Assembly: GCF_030160455.1 (NCBI RefSeq)
Contig: NZ_BSOJ01000027.1
Span: forward strand, 50,810-114,809
Source of the DNA: Limnobacter litoralis
GTDB lineage: Bacteria > Pseudomonadota > Gammaproteobacteria > Burkholderiales > Burkholderiaceae_B
Reading direction: 5' to 3'
DNA: 64,000 nucleotides
Shown here: one piece after another, positions 26,202-36,990 of the stretch
Position numbering within the stretch: the first letter of the stretch is position 1
How the letters are laid out: each line of letters begins with the position of its first letter
Made by a program: the position numbers and the translations under genes
Notes under the pieces: generated by a model
The model's input: only the letters and a program-made list of their open reading frames with translations
Database searches by the model: none
Told to the model about the DNA's origin: nothing

Positions 26202-29200
26202 ATGAACCCATCGCGCATTTTCATATTGCGACCTGTGGCCACGTCGCTGCTGATGGTCGCCATTTTGCTGGCTGGCTTGCTGGCCTATCGCCTGTTGCCT
26301 TTGTCGGCCCTGCCCGAGGTGGATTACCCCACGATCCAGGTGGTGACCTTGTACCCCGGTGCCAGCCCAGACATTGTGACGTCGACCATCACCGCGCCAC
26401 TGGAACGCCAATTTGGCCAAATGCCGGGCCTGACCAAAATGAGCAGCACCAGTTCTGGCGGTGCATCGGTCATCACCCTGCAATTTGACCTCAGCCTGGG
26501 GCTGGACGTGGCTGAACAGCAGGTGCAAGCCGCCATCAACGCGGGCAGCAATTTTCTGCCCACCGACCTGCCCATGCCGCCCATCTACAGCAAGGTCAAC
26601 CCGGCAGACGCTCCCATTTTGAGCTTTGCACTCAGTTCCAAAACCATGCCGCTGACTGCCGTTGAAGACCTGGCTGACACACGCCTTGCACAAAAGATAT
26701 CGCAGCTCAACGGGGTCGGTCTGGTGACTGTCAGTGGCGGCCAGCGGCCTGCGGTTCGCATTCAAGCCAACCCCGCCAAACTGTCTGCCGTTGGCCTGAC
26801 ACTGGAGGACCTGCGCACCTCCATCAACAACGCCAATCTGAGCCAGGCCAAAGGCAGTTTTGACGGGCCCACCAAATCATCGACCATCGACGCCAACGAC
26901 CAGCTTAGCAGTCCGCAGGAATACCAAAACCTGATCGTGGCCTATCGCAGCGGCGCGCCGATTCGCATCAGAGACGTGGCCGATGTCATTTCAGCACCGG
27001 AAAACCTGCGCCTGGCCGCTTGGGCCAATCGTGAACCTGCGGTCATTTTGAATATTCAGCGCCAGCCGGGTGCCAACGTCATCAAGGTGGCCGACACCAT
27101 TCAAAAGCTGCTGCCTACGTTAAAAGACACCCTGCCTGCCAGTGTTGAAATTACGCCGTTGACGGACCGTACGGTGACCATCCGCGCTTCTGTGGACGAT
27201 GTGCAGTTTGAATTGCTGCTGTCGATTGCACTGGTGGTCATGGTGATTTTCGTGTTTCTGCGCAATGTGTCGGCCACGGTCATTCCCAGTGTGGCGGTGC
27301 CGCTGTCGCTGTTGGGCACCTTTGGCGTGATGTATCTGGCGGGCTTTTCGATCAACAACCTCACCCTGATGGCCCTGACGATTGCCACCGGCTTTGTGGT
27401 GGACGACGCGGTGGTCATGATTGAAAACATCGCCCGGTACATTGAGGAAGGCGAAAACCCGCTTGAGGCCGCCTTGAAAGGCGCCAAACAGATCGGCTTT
27501 ACCATCATTTCACTGACGGTGTCACTGATCGCAGTGTTGATTCCGCTGCTGTTCATGGGCGACGTGGTGGGGCGACTGTTCCGCGAATTTGCGATGACAC
27601 TGGCCATAGCCATCCTGATTTCGGCGTTTGTGTCGCTCACCTTGACCCCCATGATGTGCGCACGCTTGCTGAAACACAAAACCGACGATCAACAGGGCCG
27701 TTTTTACAAAGCCAGTGGTGAATGGATTGAAAAACTGACGCGCGCCTACGGCCACACCTTGAACTGGGTGCTTGACCACCAAAAGCTGACCTTGCTGGTT
27801 TTGCTGGCCACCACCGCCCTGACCGCCTTGCTGTATGTATTGATTCCCAAAGGATTCTTTCCGGTTCAGGACACCGGCATTATTCAGGGCATTAGCGAGG
27901 CGCCTCAATCGGTGTCGTTTGACAGCATGGCCCAGCGCCAACAAGCCATGGTCGACACCATCCTGAAAGACCCGGCAGTGGCCAGTGTGGCCTCGTTTGT
28001 CGGCATTGACGGCACCAACACCACCCTGAACAATGGTCGCCTGACCATCAACCTCAAGCCCAAAGCCGAGCGTAACCTCGACGCCGAAGGCGTGATGAAA
28101 CGCCTGCAAGACAGCCTGCATGACCAACCCTGCATGCAGTTGTACATGCAGCCGGTGCAAGACCTCACGATTGAAAGCACCATCAGCAAAAACCAGTACC
28201 AGTTCAGTCTGGTGGACCCGAACCTGAAAACCTTGAGCAGCAGCACCACTGCGCTGCTGAACCAACTGAAAAACTCGCCCCACCTGCAGGGTGTGTCGAG
28301 TGATCTGCAAAGCGATGGTTTACAGGCCTGGGTGCAGATTGACCGAGACAAAGCCAGCAGGCTGGGCATTACCACCGCGGCCATTGACACTGCCCTGTAC
28401 AACGCCTTTGGGCAGCGCTTAATCTCCAGCATTTTCACGCAGTCCAACCAATACCGCGTGGTGCTGGAAGTCGCCCCCCAGTACAAGCTGAATCTGGAAT
28501 CGCTGTCGAACATCTACGTGCCCACCAGCGCAACCGACGGCAATGGCCTGCCAAGGCAGGTGCCACTGGGCAATGTGGCCACGATTGAACAACGCCTTGC
28601 GCCATTGGTGATCAACCATCAAGGCCAGTTTCCCGCGGCCAACGTGTCGTTCAACCTGGCACAGGGTGCCTCGCTGAGTCAGGCGGTGGACGACATCGAG
28701 ACCGCCCGCGCCAAGGCCAATTTGCCCGCCAGCACCGAGTTGGTGTACCAAGGGGCCACCACGGCCTTCAAAGACTCGCTGTACAACCAGTTGCTGTTGA
28801 TTCTGGCCTCCATCATCACGATGTACATCGTGTTGGGCGTGCTCTATGAAAGCACCATTCACCCGGTCACCATTTTGTCCACGCTGCCCTCGGCCGGGCT
28901 GGGTGCTTTGTTGGCCCTGTTGCTGGGTGGGCAAAGCCTCGGCATCGTGGGCATCATCGGCATTATTTTGCTGATCGGCATCGTCAAGAAAAACGCCATC
29001 ATGATGATCGACTTCGCGCTGGAAGCCCAACGCGACGAAGGCCTGAACCCGCACGACGCCATCTACAAGGCCTGCCTGCTGCGGTTGCGCCCCATCTTGA
29101 TGACCACCATGGCGGCCTTACTGGCAGCCCTGCCACTGATGCTGGGCAGCGGTGTGGGGTCTGAACTGCGTCAGCCGTTGGGTATTACCATGGTGGGTGG

Positions 29201-29300
29201 GCTGATCGTCAGCCAGTTGCTGACGTTGTACACCACACCCGTGCTGTACCTGGCATTTGAAAGACTCAAGGCCCGCTTCGTCAAAGAGGCCACGGCATGA
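26202..29300 (+). CDS. mdtB: RND multidrug efflux permease (MdtB-like)
   Basis: A 1032-residue inner-membrane proton/drug antiporter of normal HAE1 length. It starts [20 protein letters not shown] and has the usual twelve helices with two large periplasmic loops. Helix 4 carries the proton-relay acidic residues in [14 protein letters not shown]. The [19 protein letters not shown] loop and [19 protein letters not shown] near the C-terminus are family signatures. In MdtBC pumps two different permeases form a heterotrimer, and the next gene encodes the second. Confidence 0.94.
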   Translation: MNPSRIFILRPVATSLLMVAILLAGLLAYRLLPLSALPEVDYPTIQVVTLYPGASPDIVTSTITAPLERQFGQMPGLTKMSSTSSGGASVITLQFDLSLGLDVAEQQVQAAINAGSNFLPTDLPMPPIYSKVNPADAPILSFALSSKTMPLTAVEDLADTRLAQKISQLNGVGLVTVSGGQRPAVRIQANPAKLSAVGLTLEDLRTSINNANLSQAKGSFDGPTKSSTIDANDQLSSPQEYQNLIVAYRSGAPIRIRDVADVISAPENLRLAAWANREPAVILNIQRQPGANVIKVADTIQKLLPTLKDTLPASVEITPLTDRTVTIRASVDDVQFELLLSIALVVMVIFVFLRNVSATVIPSVAVPLSLLGTFGVMYLAGFSINNLTLMALTIATGFVVDDAVVMIENIARYIEEGENPLEAALKGAKQIGFTIISLTVSLIAVLIPLLFMGDVVGRLFREFAMTLAIAILISAFVSLTLTPMMCARLLKHKTDDQQGRFYKASGEWIEKLTRAYGHTLNWVLDHQKLTLLVLLATTALTALLYVLIPKGFFPVQDTGIIQGISEAPQSVSFDSMAQRQQAMVDTILKDPAVASVASFVGIDGTNTTLNNGRLTINLKPKAERNLDAEGVMKRLQDSLHDQPCMQLYMQPVQDLTIESTISKNQYQFSLVDPNLKTLSSSTTALLNQLKNSPHLQGVSSDLQSDGLQAWVQIDRDKASRLGITTAAIDTALYNAFGQRLISSIFTQSNQYRVVLEVAPQYKLNLESLSNIYVPTSATDGNGLPRQVPLGNVATIEQRLAPLVINHQGQFPAANVSFNLAQGASLSQAVDDIETARAKANLPASTELVYQGATTAFKDSLYNQLLLILASIITMYIVLGVLYESTIHPVTILSTLPSAGLGALLALLLGGQSLGIVGIIGIILLIGIVKKNAIMMIDFALEAQRDEGLNPHDAIYKACLLRLRPILMTTMAALLAALPLMLGSGVGSELRQPLGITMVGGLIVSQLLTLYTTPVLYLAFERLKARFVKEATA

Positions 29301-32300
29301 ACTTCTCGGAAGTCTTCATCCGCCGACCAGTCGGCACCAGCCTGATCACGCTGGCGATCATTCTGGTGGGGGCAGTGGCTTTTCAATTGCTGCCGGTGTC
29401 GCCCCTGCCACAGGTCGATTTTCCGGTGATTGCAGTCAGTGCCCAATTGCCGGGCGCAAGCCCTGAAACCATGGCCAGTGCCGTGGCCACCCCCTTGGAG
29501 CGGTCGCTGGGGCGGATTGCAGGCATCAATGAAATGACCTCCACCAGTTCATTGGGGTCAACCACCGTCATTTTGCAATTCGACTTGAACCGCGACATCA
29601 ACGGCGCAGCCCGCGATGTGGAGGCCGCCATCAATGCCGCACGCACGCAGTTGCCAACCGGCATGAAAGGCAACCCGACCTACCGCAAATACAATCCGGC
29701 CGATGCGCCGATCATGATCATTGCCATGTCCTCGGACACGCTGCCACCCGGTGCAATCTACGACGCTGCATCCACTGTGGTGGCTCAAAAGCTGTCTCAA
29801 GTCGAAGGGGTCGGGCAAGTGACTATCGGCGGCAGCGCCGCGCCTGCTGTTCGGGTTGAACTGAACACAGACGCGCTTAACAAATACGGCATTCCGCTGG
29901 CCCAGGTGGCCAGCACCATTCAATCGGCCAACGGGCACAAGCCCAAGGGGCTGCTGGACGATGGCACCCACAGCTGGCAAATCGGTGCAAACGACCAGCT
30001 CCACAAGGCAGACGATTTTCTGCCTTTGGTCATCCATTACCAGAATGGCTCGCCCTTGCGATTGTCTGATGTTGCGAAGGTCAGTGACTCCGTGGAAGAC
30101 GTGCGCAACCTGGGCTTGTCCAACGGCAAACGCGCAATCATTTTGCTGGTGCGCAGGCAACCCGGTGCCAACATCATCGAGACGAATGAACGCATCAAAG
30201 CCGCCCTTCCCCAACTGGTGGCCTCCATCGACCCGCTGATTCACACACAGATCGTCAACGACCGCACCTCGACCATTCGCGCGTCTGTGCACGACGTTGA
30301 ATTCACGCTGATGCTCTCGATTGCCCTGGTCATCATGGTGGTGTTCGTTTTTCTGCGAAACGCCATGGCCACCTTGATTCCCGCGGTGACCCTGCCCGTG
30401 TCGCTGGCCGGCACCTTCGGCGTGATGTATCTGTTCGGCTTCAGCCTGGACAACCTGTCGCTGATGGCCCTGACCGTCGCAACCGGCTTTGTGGTGGACG
30501 ACGCCATTGTGGTGCTTGAAAACATAGCCCGCCACATTGAAAACGGCGAAAGCCCCATGCAAGCCACCTTGAAAGGCACGCGCGAGGTCATTTTTACAGT
30601 GGTCGCCATGAGCCTTTCGCTGGTGGCCGTGTTTCTACCGATCTTGCTGATGGGCGGCATTGTGGGGCGGCTGCTGCAGGAATTCGCCATTGTGCTGTCA
30701 GCCAGTGTGTTGGTCTCGCTGGTCATCTCGCTGACAGTCACCCCCATGATGTGCGCCCGAATGCTGAAGCACCAGGCTGACCATGAACCTGGAAAACTGT
30801 CCAAAGCCGTCGAATCCGGATTTTTGACCCTGAGAAATGGTTACCAGCGATCGCTGGATTTCATGCTGAACCACAGCCTGCTGACGATGGGCTTGCTTGT
30901 TGCGACGGTGTGCCTGAATGTGTACCTTTACATCATTGTGCCCAAGGGCTTTTTTCCGCAACAGGACACGGGCCGAATCATCGGCTCGCTGCAAGCGGAT
31001 GAAGGCATTTCATTTCAAGCGCTTGAGCAAAAGCTGTACAAATTTGTGGCCATCCTGAAAAAAGACCCCGCCGTAGAAAATGTGGTGGCCTACATCGGTG
31101 GAGGCCGTCACAACGGCGGCTTTTTGTATCTGGTGTTGAAGCCACAGTCAGAAAGGAAGGTCAGCGCTGACGAAGTCATCAACCGGCTTCGCCCCAAGCT
31201 CAGCCATGAACCCGGTGCAGCCATTTACCTGTTTCCAGCGCAGGACATTCGAGTCGGCGGGCGCAGCAGCAACGCGCAATACCAGTACACCCTGCAAGAC
31301 GACGATCTGAAAGAACTGCAAACCTGGGCCCCCAAAATTCGGGATGCGCTGAAAAACCTGCCCAATCTGGCCGATGTCAGCGACGACCGGGAGGACGGTG
31401 CCAACCAGACTTACGTCCGGATTGATCGGGACAAAGCCGCCCGCGCCGGTGTCAACGTGCGGCTGATTGACGGCGTGCTGGGTGGCTCGTTTGGGCAAAA
31501 GCAGGTGTCCACCATTTATGAGTCGCTGAACCAGTATTACCTCATCATGGAAGCCGACGCCAAACTGCAGGAGAGCCCGGCCAGCCTGAACAGCGTGTAT
31601 TTGGTCACAGACGATGGCCGCTCGGTGCCGCTGACCTCGATTGCCACCATCGAAGACAGCATCGGCCCCACCAGCATCAGTCACCAAGGCCAGTTTGTGG
31701 CCACCACCATCTCGTTCAACCTGAAGCCAGGTGTGTCGCTTTCACAAGCCACAGCCGACATTGACACCGCCTTTGCAGAACTGGGCGTGCCCAGCAGCCT
31801 GCGCGGCAGTTTTCAGGGTACGGCCAAGGCGTTTCAATCCTCTGTGAACAACCAGCCTTTGTTGATTCTGGCCGCCCTGGTCACCATCTACATCGTACTG
31901 GGCATGTTGTACGAAAGCCTGATCCACCCCATCACGATTTTGTCGACCCTGACCTCGGCAGGGGTGGGCGCACTGCTGGCCCTGATGGCTTTCGGGCACG
32001 AACTGAACATCATGGCGCTGATCGGTGTGCTGCTGCTAATTGGCATTGTCAAGAAAAACGCCATCATGATGATCGACTTCGCCATCGACGCCGAGCGCAG
32101 CCGCGGGCTCAGTCCGCAACAGGCCATTTATGAAGCCTGCCTGATGCGGTTCAGACCCATCATGATGACCACACTGGCCGCCCTGCTGGGTGCGCTGCCC
32201 CTGGCGCTTGGCCTCGGCGAAGGTTATGAATTGCGTCAACCCTTGGGCATTTCAATCGTGGGTGGCCTGATTGTCAGCCAGTTGTTGACGCTGTACACCA

Positions 32301-32392
32301 CCCCCGTGGTTTACCTGTACCTGGACCGCCTGAGCGGGTGGTTCAAACGCAAACATGGCACCCCCATTGCCCACAAGGAAGTAACAACATGA
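29297..32392 (+). CDS. mdtC: RND multidrug efflux permease (MdtC-like)
   Basis: A 1031-residue permease whose ATG overlaps the mdtB stop (ATGA). It starts [20 protein letters not shown]; proton relay in [20 protein letters not shown]-terminal [20 protein letters not shown]. It is similar to, but clearly distinct from, MdtB (for example [20 protein letters not shown] in the docking region), as expected for the second member of a heteromeric MdtBC pump. Substrates of such pumps include bile salts, novobiocin and metals in other species; the substrate here is unknown. Confidence 0.94.
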   Translation: MNFSEVFIRRPVGTSLITLAIILVGAVAFQLLPVSPLPQVDFPVIAVSAQLPGASPETMASAVATPLERSLGRIAGINEMTSTSSLGSTTVILQFDLNRDINGAARDVEAAINAARTQLPTGMKGNPTYRKYNPADAPIMIIAMSSDTLPPGAIYDAASTVVAQKLSQVEGVGQVTIGGSAAPAVRVELNTDALNKYGIPLAQVASTIQSANGHKPKGLLDDGTHSWQIGANDQLHKADDFLPLVIHYQNGSPLRLSDVAKVSDSVEDVRNLGLSNGKRAIILLVRRQPGANIIETNERIKAALPQLVASIDPLIHTQIVNDRTSTIRASVHDVEFTLMLSIALVIMVVFVFLRNAMATLIPAVTLPVSLAGTFGVMYLFGFSLDNLSLMALTVATGFVVDDAIVVLENIARHIENGESPMQATLKGTREVIFTVVAMSLSLVAVFLPILLMGGIVGRLLQEFAIVLSASVLVSLVISLTVTPMMCARMLKHQADHEPGKLSKAVESGFLTLRNGYQRSLDFMLNHSLLTMGLLVATVCLNVYLYIIVPKGFFPQQDTGRIIGSLQADEGISFQALEQKLYKFVAILKKDPAVENVVAYIGGGRHNGGFLYLVLKPQSERKVSADEVINRLRPKLSHEPGAAIYLFPAQDIRVGGRSSNAQYQYTLQDDDLKELQTWAPKIRDALKNLPNLADVSDDREDGANQTYVRIDRDKAARAGVNVRLIDGVLGGSFGQKQVSTIYESLNQYYLIMEADAKLQESPASLNSVYLVTDDGRSVPLTSIATIEDSIGPTSISHQGQFVATTISFNLKPGVSLSQATADIDTAFAELGVPSSLRGSFQGTAKAFQSSVNNQPLLILAALVTIYIVLGMLYESLIHPITILSTLTSAGVGALLALMAFGHELNIMALIGVLLLIGIVKKNAIMMIDFAIDAERSRGLSPQQAIYEACLMRFRPIMMTTLAALLGALPLALGLGEGYELRQPLGISIVGGLIVSQLLTLYTTPVVYLYLDRLSGWFKRKHGTPIAHKEVTT

Positions 32393-33792
32393 AAACGCGA
32401 ATCGGACTAAGCCTGCTGGGCCTTGCCGCCCTGAGTGCGTGCACCTTGGGCCCGGTGTATCAAAAGCCAGACATGGCGCTGCCCGCCCACTACCGTGAAG
32501 ACCCAGCCTGGGTAAAAGCACAACCCAAAGACGACACACCCAAAGGCGACTGGTGGAACTTGTTTGGTGACGGCACGCTGAATGCACTGGTTGCCCAAGT
32601 GAACATTTCCAACCAGAACCTGTTGGCTGCGCAGGCCCAGTACCGGCAGGCTGTCGCACTGGCCAAGCAGGCCGATGCGGCGTATTTTCCGACGGTGACG
32701 GGCGGAGTGGCCGAAACCCGTTCATTCACGGGCGGCGGTGCGGGCACAGGCAACTTCAAAAACGGCACCATCAACAACAACTACAGGTTGAACTTCAATG
32801 CCAGCTGGGAACCAGACCTGTGGGGCAGCATTGCACAGTCTGCCAACGCGGCCAAAGCCAGTGAACAAGCCAGCCTGGGCGACCTTCAGGCAGCGCGCCT
32901 GAGCACCCAGACCCAACTGGTGAAAAACTACTTTGCACTGCGGATTGCCGACACACAGGGCTTGCTGCTGAACAAAACCGTTGAAGCGTACAAGCAGGCC
33001 CTGGATGTCAGCACCAACCAGTACGAGGCAGGCATTGTGACCAAGGCCGACGTGGCCTCAGCCACGGCCCAGTTAAAGGCGGCGCAGGCGCAGGTGGCCG
33101 CCAACCAGTTGCAGCGTGTCCAGCTGGAACACGCCATTGCCGTGCTGCTGGGCAAAGCTCCTTCAGAATTTTCAATTGCACCGCTGGATCAGCCTTACAC
33201 CCTTCTACCACCCCCTGTCACGCCTCAACTGCCTGCCACTTTGCTTGAAAGGCGACCTGACATTGCCGCAGCCGAGCGCCGCGTGGCTGCCGCCAATGCC
33301 AAGATTGGTGTGGCCGAGGCTGCGTTTTTTCCCAACCTCACTCTGTCGGCTTCCGCAGGTTTTCAAAACAGCGCCTATTCCAACTGGCTGACCTACCCGG
33401 CCCGCTTCTGGAGTGTTGGCCCGGCTTTGGCCCAAACCCTGTTTGACGGTGGTTTGCGCAGCGCACAGAAGGAGCAGGCCATTGCCGTGTATGACCAAAC
33501 GGTCGCCCAATACCGACAAACCGTACTCGGTGCCCTGCAGGAAGTGGAAGACAACCTGGCGGGCCTGAACCTGTTGGCCCAACAGGCCCAGTTGCAGGAT
33601 GAAGCAGTGAAAGCGGCCCAGGAATCACTGGACCTGAACACCAACCAGTACAAAGCTGGCACAGTCAGCTACCTGAATGTGTTGACCGCACAAACCACGC
33701 TGCTGAATAACCAACGCAGCGCGTTGACCGTGCAAGGCAATCGATTGACGGCGGCAGCGGCGCTGATTGCGGCTTTGGGCGGGGGATATTGA
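32389..33792 (+). CDS. Outer-membrane efflux channel lipoprotein (NodT/OprM family)
   Basis: A 467-residue protein; the ATG at 32389 overlaps the mdtC stop. The leader ends in the lipobox LSAC (Cys 18), so the N-terminus is lipidated, then GPVYQKPDMALPAHY typical of the family. Two TolC-like repeats follow: NYFALRIADTQGLLLNKTVEAYKQAL with NQYEAGIVTKADV, and DLNTNQYKAGTVSYLNVLTAQTTLLNNQ. LLERRPDIAAAERRVAAANAKIGVA is the NodT signature. It completes a tripartite pump with the three genes upstream. Confidence 0.93.
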   Translation: MKTRIGLSLLGLAALSACTLGPVYQKPDMALPAHYREDPAWVKAQPKDDTPKGDWWNLFGDGTLNALVAQVNISNQNLLAAQAQYRQAVALAKQADAAYFPTVTGGVAETRSFTGGGAGTGNFKNGTINNNYRLNFNASWEPDLWGSIAQSANAAKASEQASLGDLQAARLSTQTQLVKNYFALRIADTQGLLLNKTVEAYKQALDVSTNQYEAGIVTKADVASATAQLKAAQAQVAANQLQRVQLEHAIAVLLGKAPSEFSIAPLDQPYTLLPPPVTPQLPATLLERRPDIAAAERRVAAANAKIGVAEAAFFPNLTLSASAGFQNSAYSNWLTYPARFWSVGPALAQTLFDGGLRSAQKEQAIAVYDQTVAQYRQTVLGALQEVEDNLAGLNLLAQQAQLQDEAVKAAQESLDLNTNQYKAGTVSYLNVLTAQTTLLNNQRSALTVQGNRLTAAAALIAALGGGY

Positions 33793-33881
33793 ATACCCAC
33801 TGACAAGATCACCTTTTTGACATATTTCACGTTAGCAGAAAACATAGCTGGTTTTCATCTATTTCAAAGCGAATCAAGCTA

Positions 33882-34164
33882 ATGTGGGACGTAGACAAAG
33901 CCGTGGATTATCTCAACAAGCACGCGCACAAAAAAAGCATGGGGAGATGTGCACAATTCACACGGCCACGTGGCCATGTTCAATGGCAAATTTTGGGTCT
34001 CCGATTTTTTGCAGCTTCACGGCTTTTACCCTGGCATTTCTTACAGAAAGCTGCATCCGTCCTACACCATCTACAGATACCCACTGTCGGTTAAATCCGT
34101 CTCAATCAAACCTCATGCGACATTTGCAGAATATGAGGCCCATTACCTGACACTGCTGGCCTGA
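33882..34164 (+). pseudogene. Internally deleted cysteine amidase (type VI-like peptidoglycan effector)
   Basis: The first frame starts MWDVDKAVDYLNKHAHKKSM and reaches GRCA, the catalytic-Cys block of small peptidoglycan amidase effectors (normally SxGRCAxYVRxA). Right after this the reading frame shifts. Another frame continues with NSHGHVAMFNGKFWVSDFLQ, then YPGISYRKLHPSYTIYRYP, the catalytic-His block and C-terminus of the same family. The stretch that should separate the two (several tens of residues) is missing, so a deletion fused the blocks out of frame. The product cannot be active. The next gene encodes a DUF3828 protein, the usual neighbour of such amidases. Confidence 0.75.
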
Positions 34165-34168
34165 TGAA

Positions 34169-34639
34169 ATGACAAAATTTCAAAAATCACTCCTGATTCT
34201 GCTGTTAATGGGCCTTTTTGGATTGGTCTACACCACGATTAAACCCTCGTTTGCGAAATCAAACATGCCTGACGAAGGCTCAGCAGTTGGCTTTACTGAA
34301 CAGTTTTACCAGCGATATATGCAGGCACTGGCGCGCAACGATTTTGATCAAATCAAACCTGATCATCTACAACAATACCTAACACCCAGCTTGGTTGAAC
34401 TTTTGACCAAGTCAGAAAACAGCAAAGAGGGCCTGGATGAAGACTATTTCATCAAGGCACAAGATTACCTAGATGACTGGGTGACACATATTCAGGCCAG
34501 AGAAATGAAGGCCACTCAAAACTCAGCGGATGTCAGTGTGACGCTTGGAGAAAATGAACCTCAGCAGCTTGAAGTTCATTTGAAAGCGCATAACCATCGT
34601 TGGTGTATCAACAGCGTCAAAATTTCGCGCGCCAAATAA
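34169..34639 (+). CDS. DUF3828-like exported protein, candidate orphan immunity protein
   Basis: A 156-residue protein with an N-terminal export or anchor helix (SLLILLLMGLFGLVYTTI). The body fits DUF3828: FTEQFYQRYMQALARND, YLTPSLVELLTK, GLDEDYFIKAQDYLDDWVTHI, and a C-terminal strand pattern ending NHRWCINSVKIS. DUF3828 proteins often follow amidase toxins and can act as periplasmic immunity proteins. Here the toxin gene just upstream is deleted internally while this reading frame is intact, which suggests that resistance has been retained. Family assignment is from recalled pattern. Confidence 0.68.
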   Translation: MTKFQKSLLILLLMGLFGLVYTTIKPSFAKSNMPDEGSAVGFTEQFYQRYMQALARNDFDQIKPDHLQQYLTPSLVELLTKSENSKEGLDEDYFIKAQDYLDDWVTHIQAREMKATQNSADVSVTLGENEPQQLEVHLKAHNHRWCINSVKISRAK

Positions 34640-34652
34640 GCTCAGGCTGCCC

Positions 34653-34683
34653 TTGACCTTCCCATGGCTGGAAGGAATACACT
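34653..34683 (+). promoter_or_regulatory. CueR/MerR-type copper-responsive promoter
   Basis: TTGACC (34653-34658) and TACACT (34678-34683) are separated by 19 bases, the stretched spacer that MerR-family activators require. Between them is the dyad CCTTCC-N7-GGAAGG, nearly identical to the CueR site of E. coli copA as I recall it. It lies 36 bases before the HMA-domain gene. No cueR or copA gene is in the window. Confidence 0.8.
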
Positions 34684-34719
34684 GAATTTTGTGTATTATT
34701 CCTCCAAGGGAGAGCCAAA

Positions 34720-34917
34720 ATGACTGATCTGATCGTAGAAGAAATGACTTGTGGTGGCTGTGCGTCTGCGGTAACACGCGCCGTGCAACGCATCGACAGC
34801 AAGGCCAAAGTGGACGTCAACCTGCAGACCAAACAGGTCAAAATCGAAAGCAGCCAACTGGTCGACAAACTGATTGAAGTGATCGCTGACGCGGGCTTTC
34901 CGGCCCGTGCAGCCTGA
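34720..34917 (+). CDS. Heavy-metal-associated (CopZ-like) copper chaperone
   Basis: A 65-residue single HMA domain with the metal-binding motif MTCGGCAS at residues 9-16 and the usual beta-alpha-beta pattern (VDVNLQTKQVKIESS, LIEVIADAGFPA). It should bind Cu(I) in the cytoplasm and hand it to an exporter. AAGGGAG precedes the start. The CueR-type promoter directly upstream supports copper induction. The P-type ATPase partner is not encoded here, so it would act on a pump encoded elsewhere. Confidence 0.88.
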   Translation: MTDLIVEEMTCGGCASAVTRAVQRIDSKAKVDVNLQTKQVKIESSQLVDKLIEVIADAGFPARAA

Positions 34918-34932
34918 CGCTCGCTAAGCCAC

Positions 34933-36972
34933 ATGGCGGGCAGGCGCACAGGCAGCACTTTCTTTCATGATCTCATCGAGGTCATTCGATGCGACTGGCT
35001 GCTTTTGCGCCGCTACCCGAAGTTGCGTCTCTCCGCCTTGGGCGTGTGTTTCATACCAGCACTGTATGCGGTCATTTACATCGCCAGCCTGTGGGACCCC
35101 GCCGCCATGGCTCCCCACCTGCCTGTGTTGATCGTCAACCATGACAAGGGCACCCAGTTCGAGCAACAAACCATCGAAGTGGGCAAGGCACTGGCTGACA
35201 AGCTGAAAAAAGACAAAAAGCTCGGGTTCAGCGACGAGCCGGACGAAGCCCGCGCGCTTGAAGCAGTTCGGCGTGGCGACGCAGACTTTGCCTTGCTCAT
35301 TCCAGCCAACTTCAGTGAGCAAGCCGTTCGCGGCCAGCAAAGCGGGGCCGGTGTTTTAACGGTGTATGTCTCTGAAGGCAATAACTACACCGGTGCCAAT
35401 GTGGCTCGCAAATTTGCGCCGGAAGTCACTCGAAAACTCAATGAACTGCTGGCTGAAAAGCGTTGGTCCAAGGTCGCAGCCATTGCGGCCGATTCGCGCC
35501 TTAAAATCGCCAAACTCAAAGACGGCGTGACCCAGCTTCGTGAGGGTTCTACACAGCTTCGTGAAGGTTTGGACAAAGCCAGTGCGGGTGCAGACAAACT
35601 GACTGTGGGCCTTGCAAAAGCCGATCAGGCAGGTGGGCAATTGAAAGCCGGTGCAAACACCTTGAATGACGCCAGCCAAAAGCTGGTCGGCGGGTTGAAG
35701 CAGTTGGGCGATGGCCTTTCACAGATGAACAGCAAGCTGCCCGCCAACAGCGATCTGCAGAAATTACAGGACGGCAGTGTCGCACTGGCAGACGGTCAGC
35801 AAAAGCTACAGGCAGGCATTGTCAAACTGCACGATGGATCAGGCCGGCTGGTGGATGGTCTGGATCAACTTCGAACCAAATCGGCAGACATTCCCATTTG
35901 GGGCAGCAAGGTGTCAGATGGTGCGCTCCGACTGGAACACGGTGCCAAGCAGATCAACACAGGCCTTGAACAGGCGCGCCAAGGCAGCACGAAGCTGGCG
36001 GATGGCTCTGAGCAGGTCAATGGCGGCGTGGTGGCACTAACCAACGGCATGATGAAGCTGGGCGACGGCATTCGCCTGATGCACAGCAAAATGCCGCCCG
36101 ATGACAAGCTGGATGAATACGCCCAAGGCATGCAAAAGCTGGCCGGTGGAAACGGGCAATTGGCCAAGGGGCTGAATGCCTTGCACTCGGGCTCGGGCCA
36201 GTTGAACGACGGCCTGAAAAAACTGAACGATGGCGCAACGCGTCTGGAAGCTGGCCTGAAAACACTGGACGACGCCGTCCCCGCGAATCTGAACATCCCC
36301 GACATCAACCCCGAAGGCTATGCCAGCAGTGTCAAAACCGACATCCAAGTGGTTGCACCCGTGCCCAACAACGGCAGCGCGTTTGCGTCCAACTTTGTGC
36401 CCTTGTCGCTTTGGGTGGGCGCTGTCATGACCAGCTTTCTGTTTCATTACCGCAAAATTCCGGTGCGGGTACAACACCACAATCGTTGGGCCAAAACGCT
36501 GGGCAAAATGCTGATCCCAATCCTGATCGCGTTCTTTCAGGTTCAAATCATGCTGATTGCCTTGTGGATTGTATTGGGCATCAAGGCCCAATCTCCCTTG
36601 CTGCTGGCGTTTACCCTGCTCAGTGCTTCAGTGGCTTTCATCACCATTGTGATGGCACTTGTAAGGTGGTTGGGCGACACAGGCAAGGTCATTGCGGTGC
36701 TTTTTTTGATTCTGCAATTGTCTGCTTCGGGGGCAATTATCCCCATTGAACTGTCAGGCCGGTTTTTTCAGGACATCCATCCCTGGCTGCCTTTCACCTA
36801 CGCAGTGGCGGCCATCAAAGTGGCTTTGTTTGGTGCTTACGATGGCCACTGGTTGCCTCAGTGGCTGGGTTTGATGGCGGGGCCAGCGCTGTTGCTGCCA
36901 TTCATCGTGTACTTCGGGCCGTGGAAACCCCAAGCCGACGCGCAATATCGCCCCGCCCTCGACATCGACTAA
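34933..36972 (+). CDS. YhgE/Pip-type large membrane protein (ABC-2-like)
   Basis: A 679-residue protein. N-terminal helix (ALGVCFIPALYAVIYIASLW), then a large extracytoplasmic region of about 400 residues. Its middle part is a long series of short repeats of the LxxGxxxL type (QLREGSTQLREGLDKASAGA, KLNDGATRLEAGLKTLDDAV), probably an extended helical bundle. The C-terminus holds about six helices (about 480-665) of ABC-2 permease character. The family includes YhgE of Bacillus and the phage infection protein Pip; function is export- or envelope-related but undefined. It begins 15 bases after the HMA gene, so it may share the copper promoter. Confidence 0.82.
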   Translation: MAGRRTGSTFFHDLIEVIRCDWLLLRRYPKLRLSALGVCFIPALYAVIYIASLWDPAAMAPHLPVLIVNHDKGTQFEQQTIEVGKALADKLKKDKKLGFSDEPDEARALEAVRRGDADFALLIPANFSEQAVRGQQSGAGVLTVYVSEGNNYTGANVARKFAPEVTRKLNELLAEKRWSKVAAIAADSRLKIAKLKDGVTQLREGSTQLREGLDKASAGADKLTVGLAKADQAGGQLKAGANTLNDASQKLVGGLKQLGDGLSQMNSKLPANSDLQKLQDGSVALADGQQKLQAGIVKLHDGSGRLVDGLDQLRTKSADIPIWGSKVSDGALRLEHGAKQINTGLEQARQGSTKLADGSEQVNGGVVALTNGMMKLGDGIRLMHSKMPPDDKLDEYAQGMQKLAGGNGQLAKGLNALHSGSGQLNDGLKKLNDGATRLEAGLKTLDDAVPANLNIPDINPEGYASSVKTDIQVVAPVPNNGSAFASNFVPLSLWVGAVMTSFLFHYRKIPVRVQHHNRWAKTLGKMLIPILIAFFQVQIMLIALWIVLGIKAQSPLLLAFTLLSASVAFITIVMALVRWLGDTGKVIAVLFLILQLSASGAIIPIELSGRFFQDIHPWLPFTYAVAAIKVALFGAYDGHWLPQWLGLMAGPALLLPFIVYFGPWKPQADAQYRPALDID

Positions 36973-36990
36973 AAACGCCTGCAGGCCTTT

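Noticed and set aside
33817..33846. TTGACA as promoter of the deleted amidase gene
   Set aside because: TTGACA is perfect but no acceptable -10 box lies 16-18 bases downstream.
36973..36990. GCCTGCAGGC palindrome followed by TTTT as a terminator between the YhgE and LuxR-regulator genes
   Set aside because: The palindrome has no loop and too few pairs to form a stable RNA hairpin; possible weak bidirectional end but not supported.
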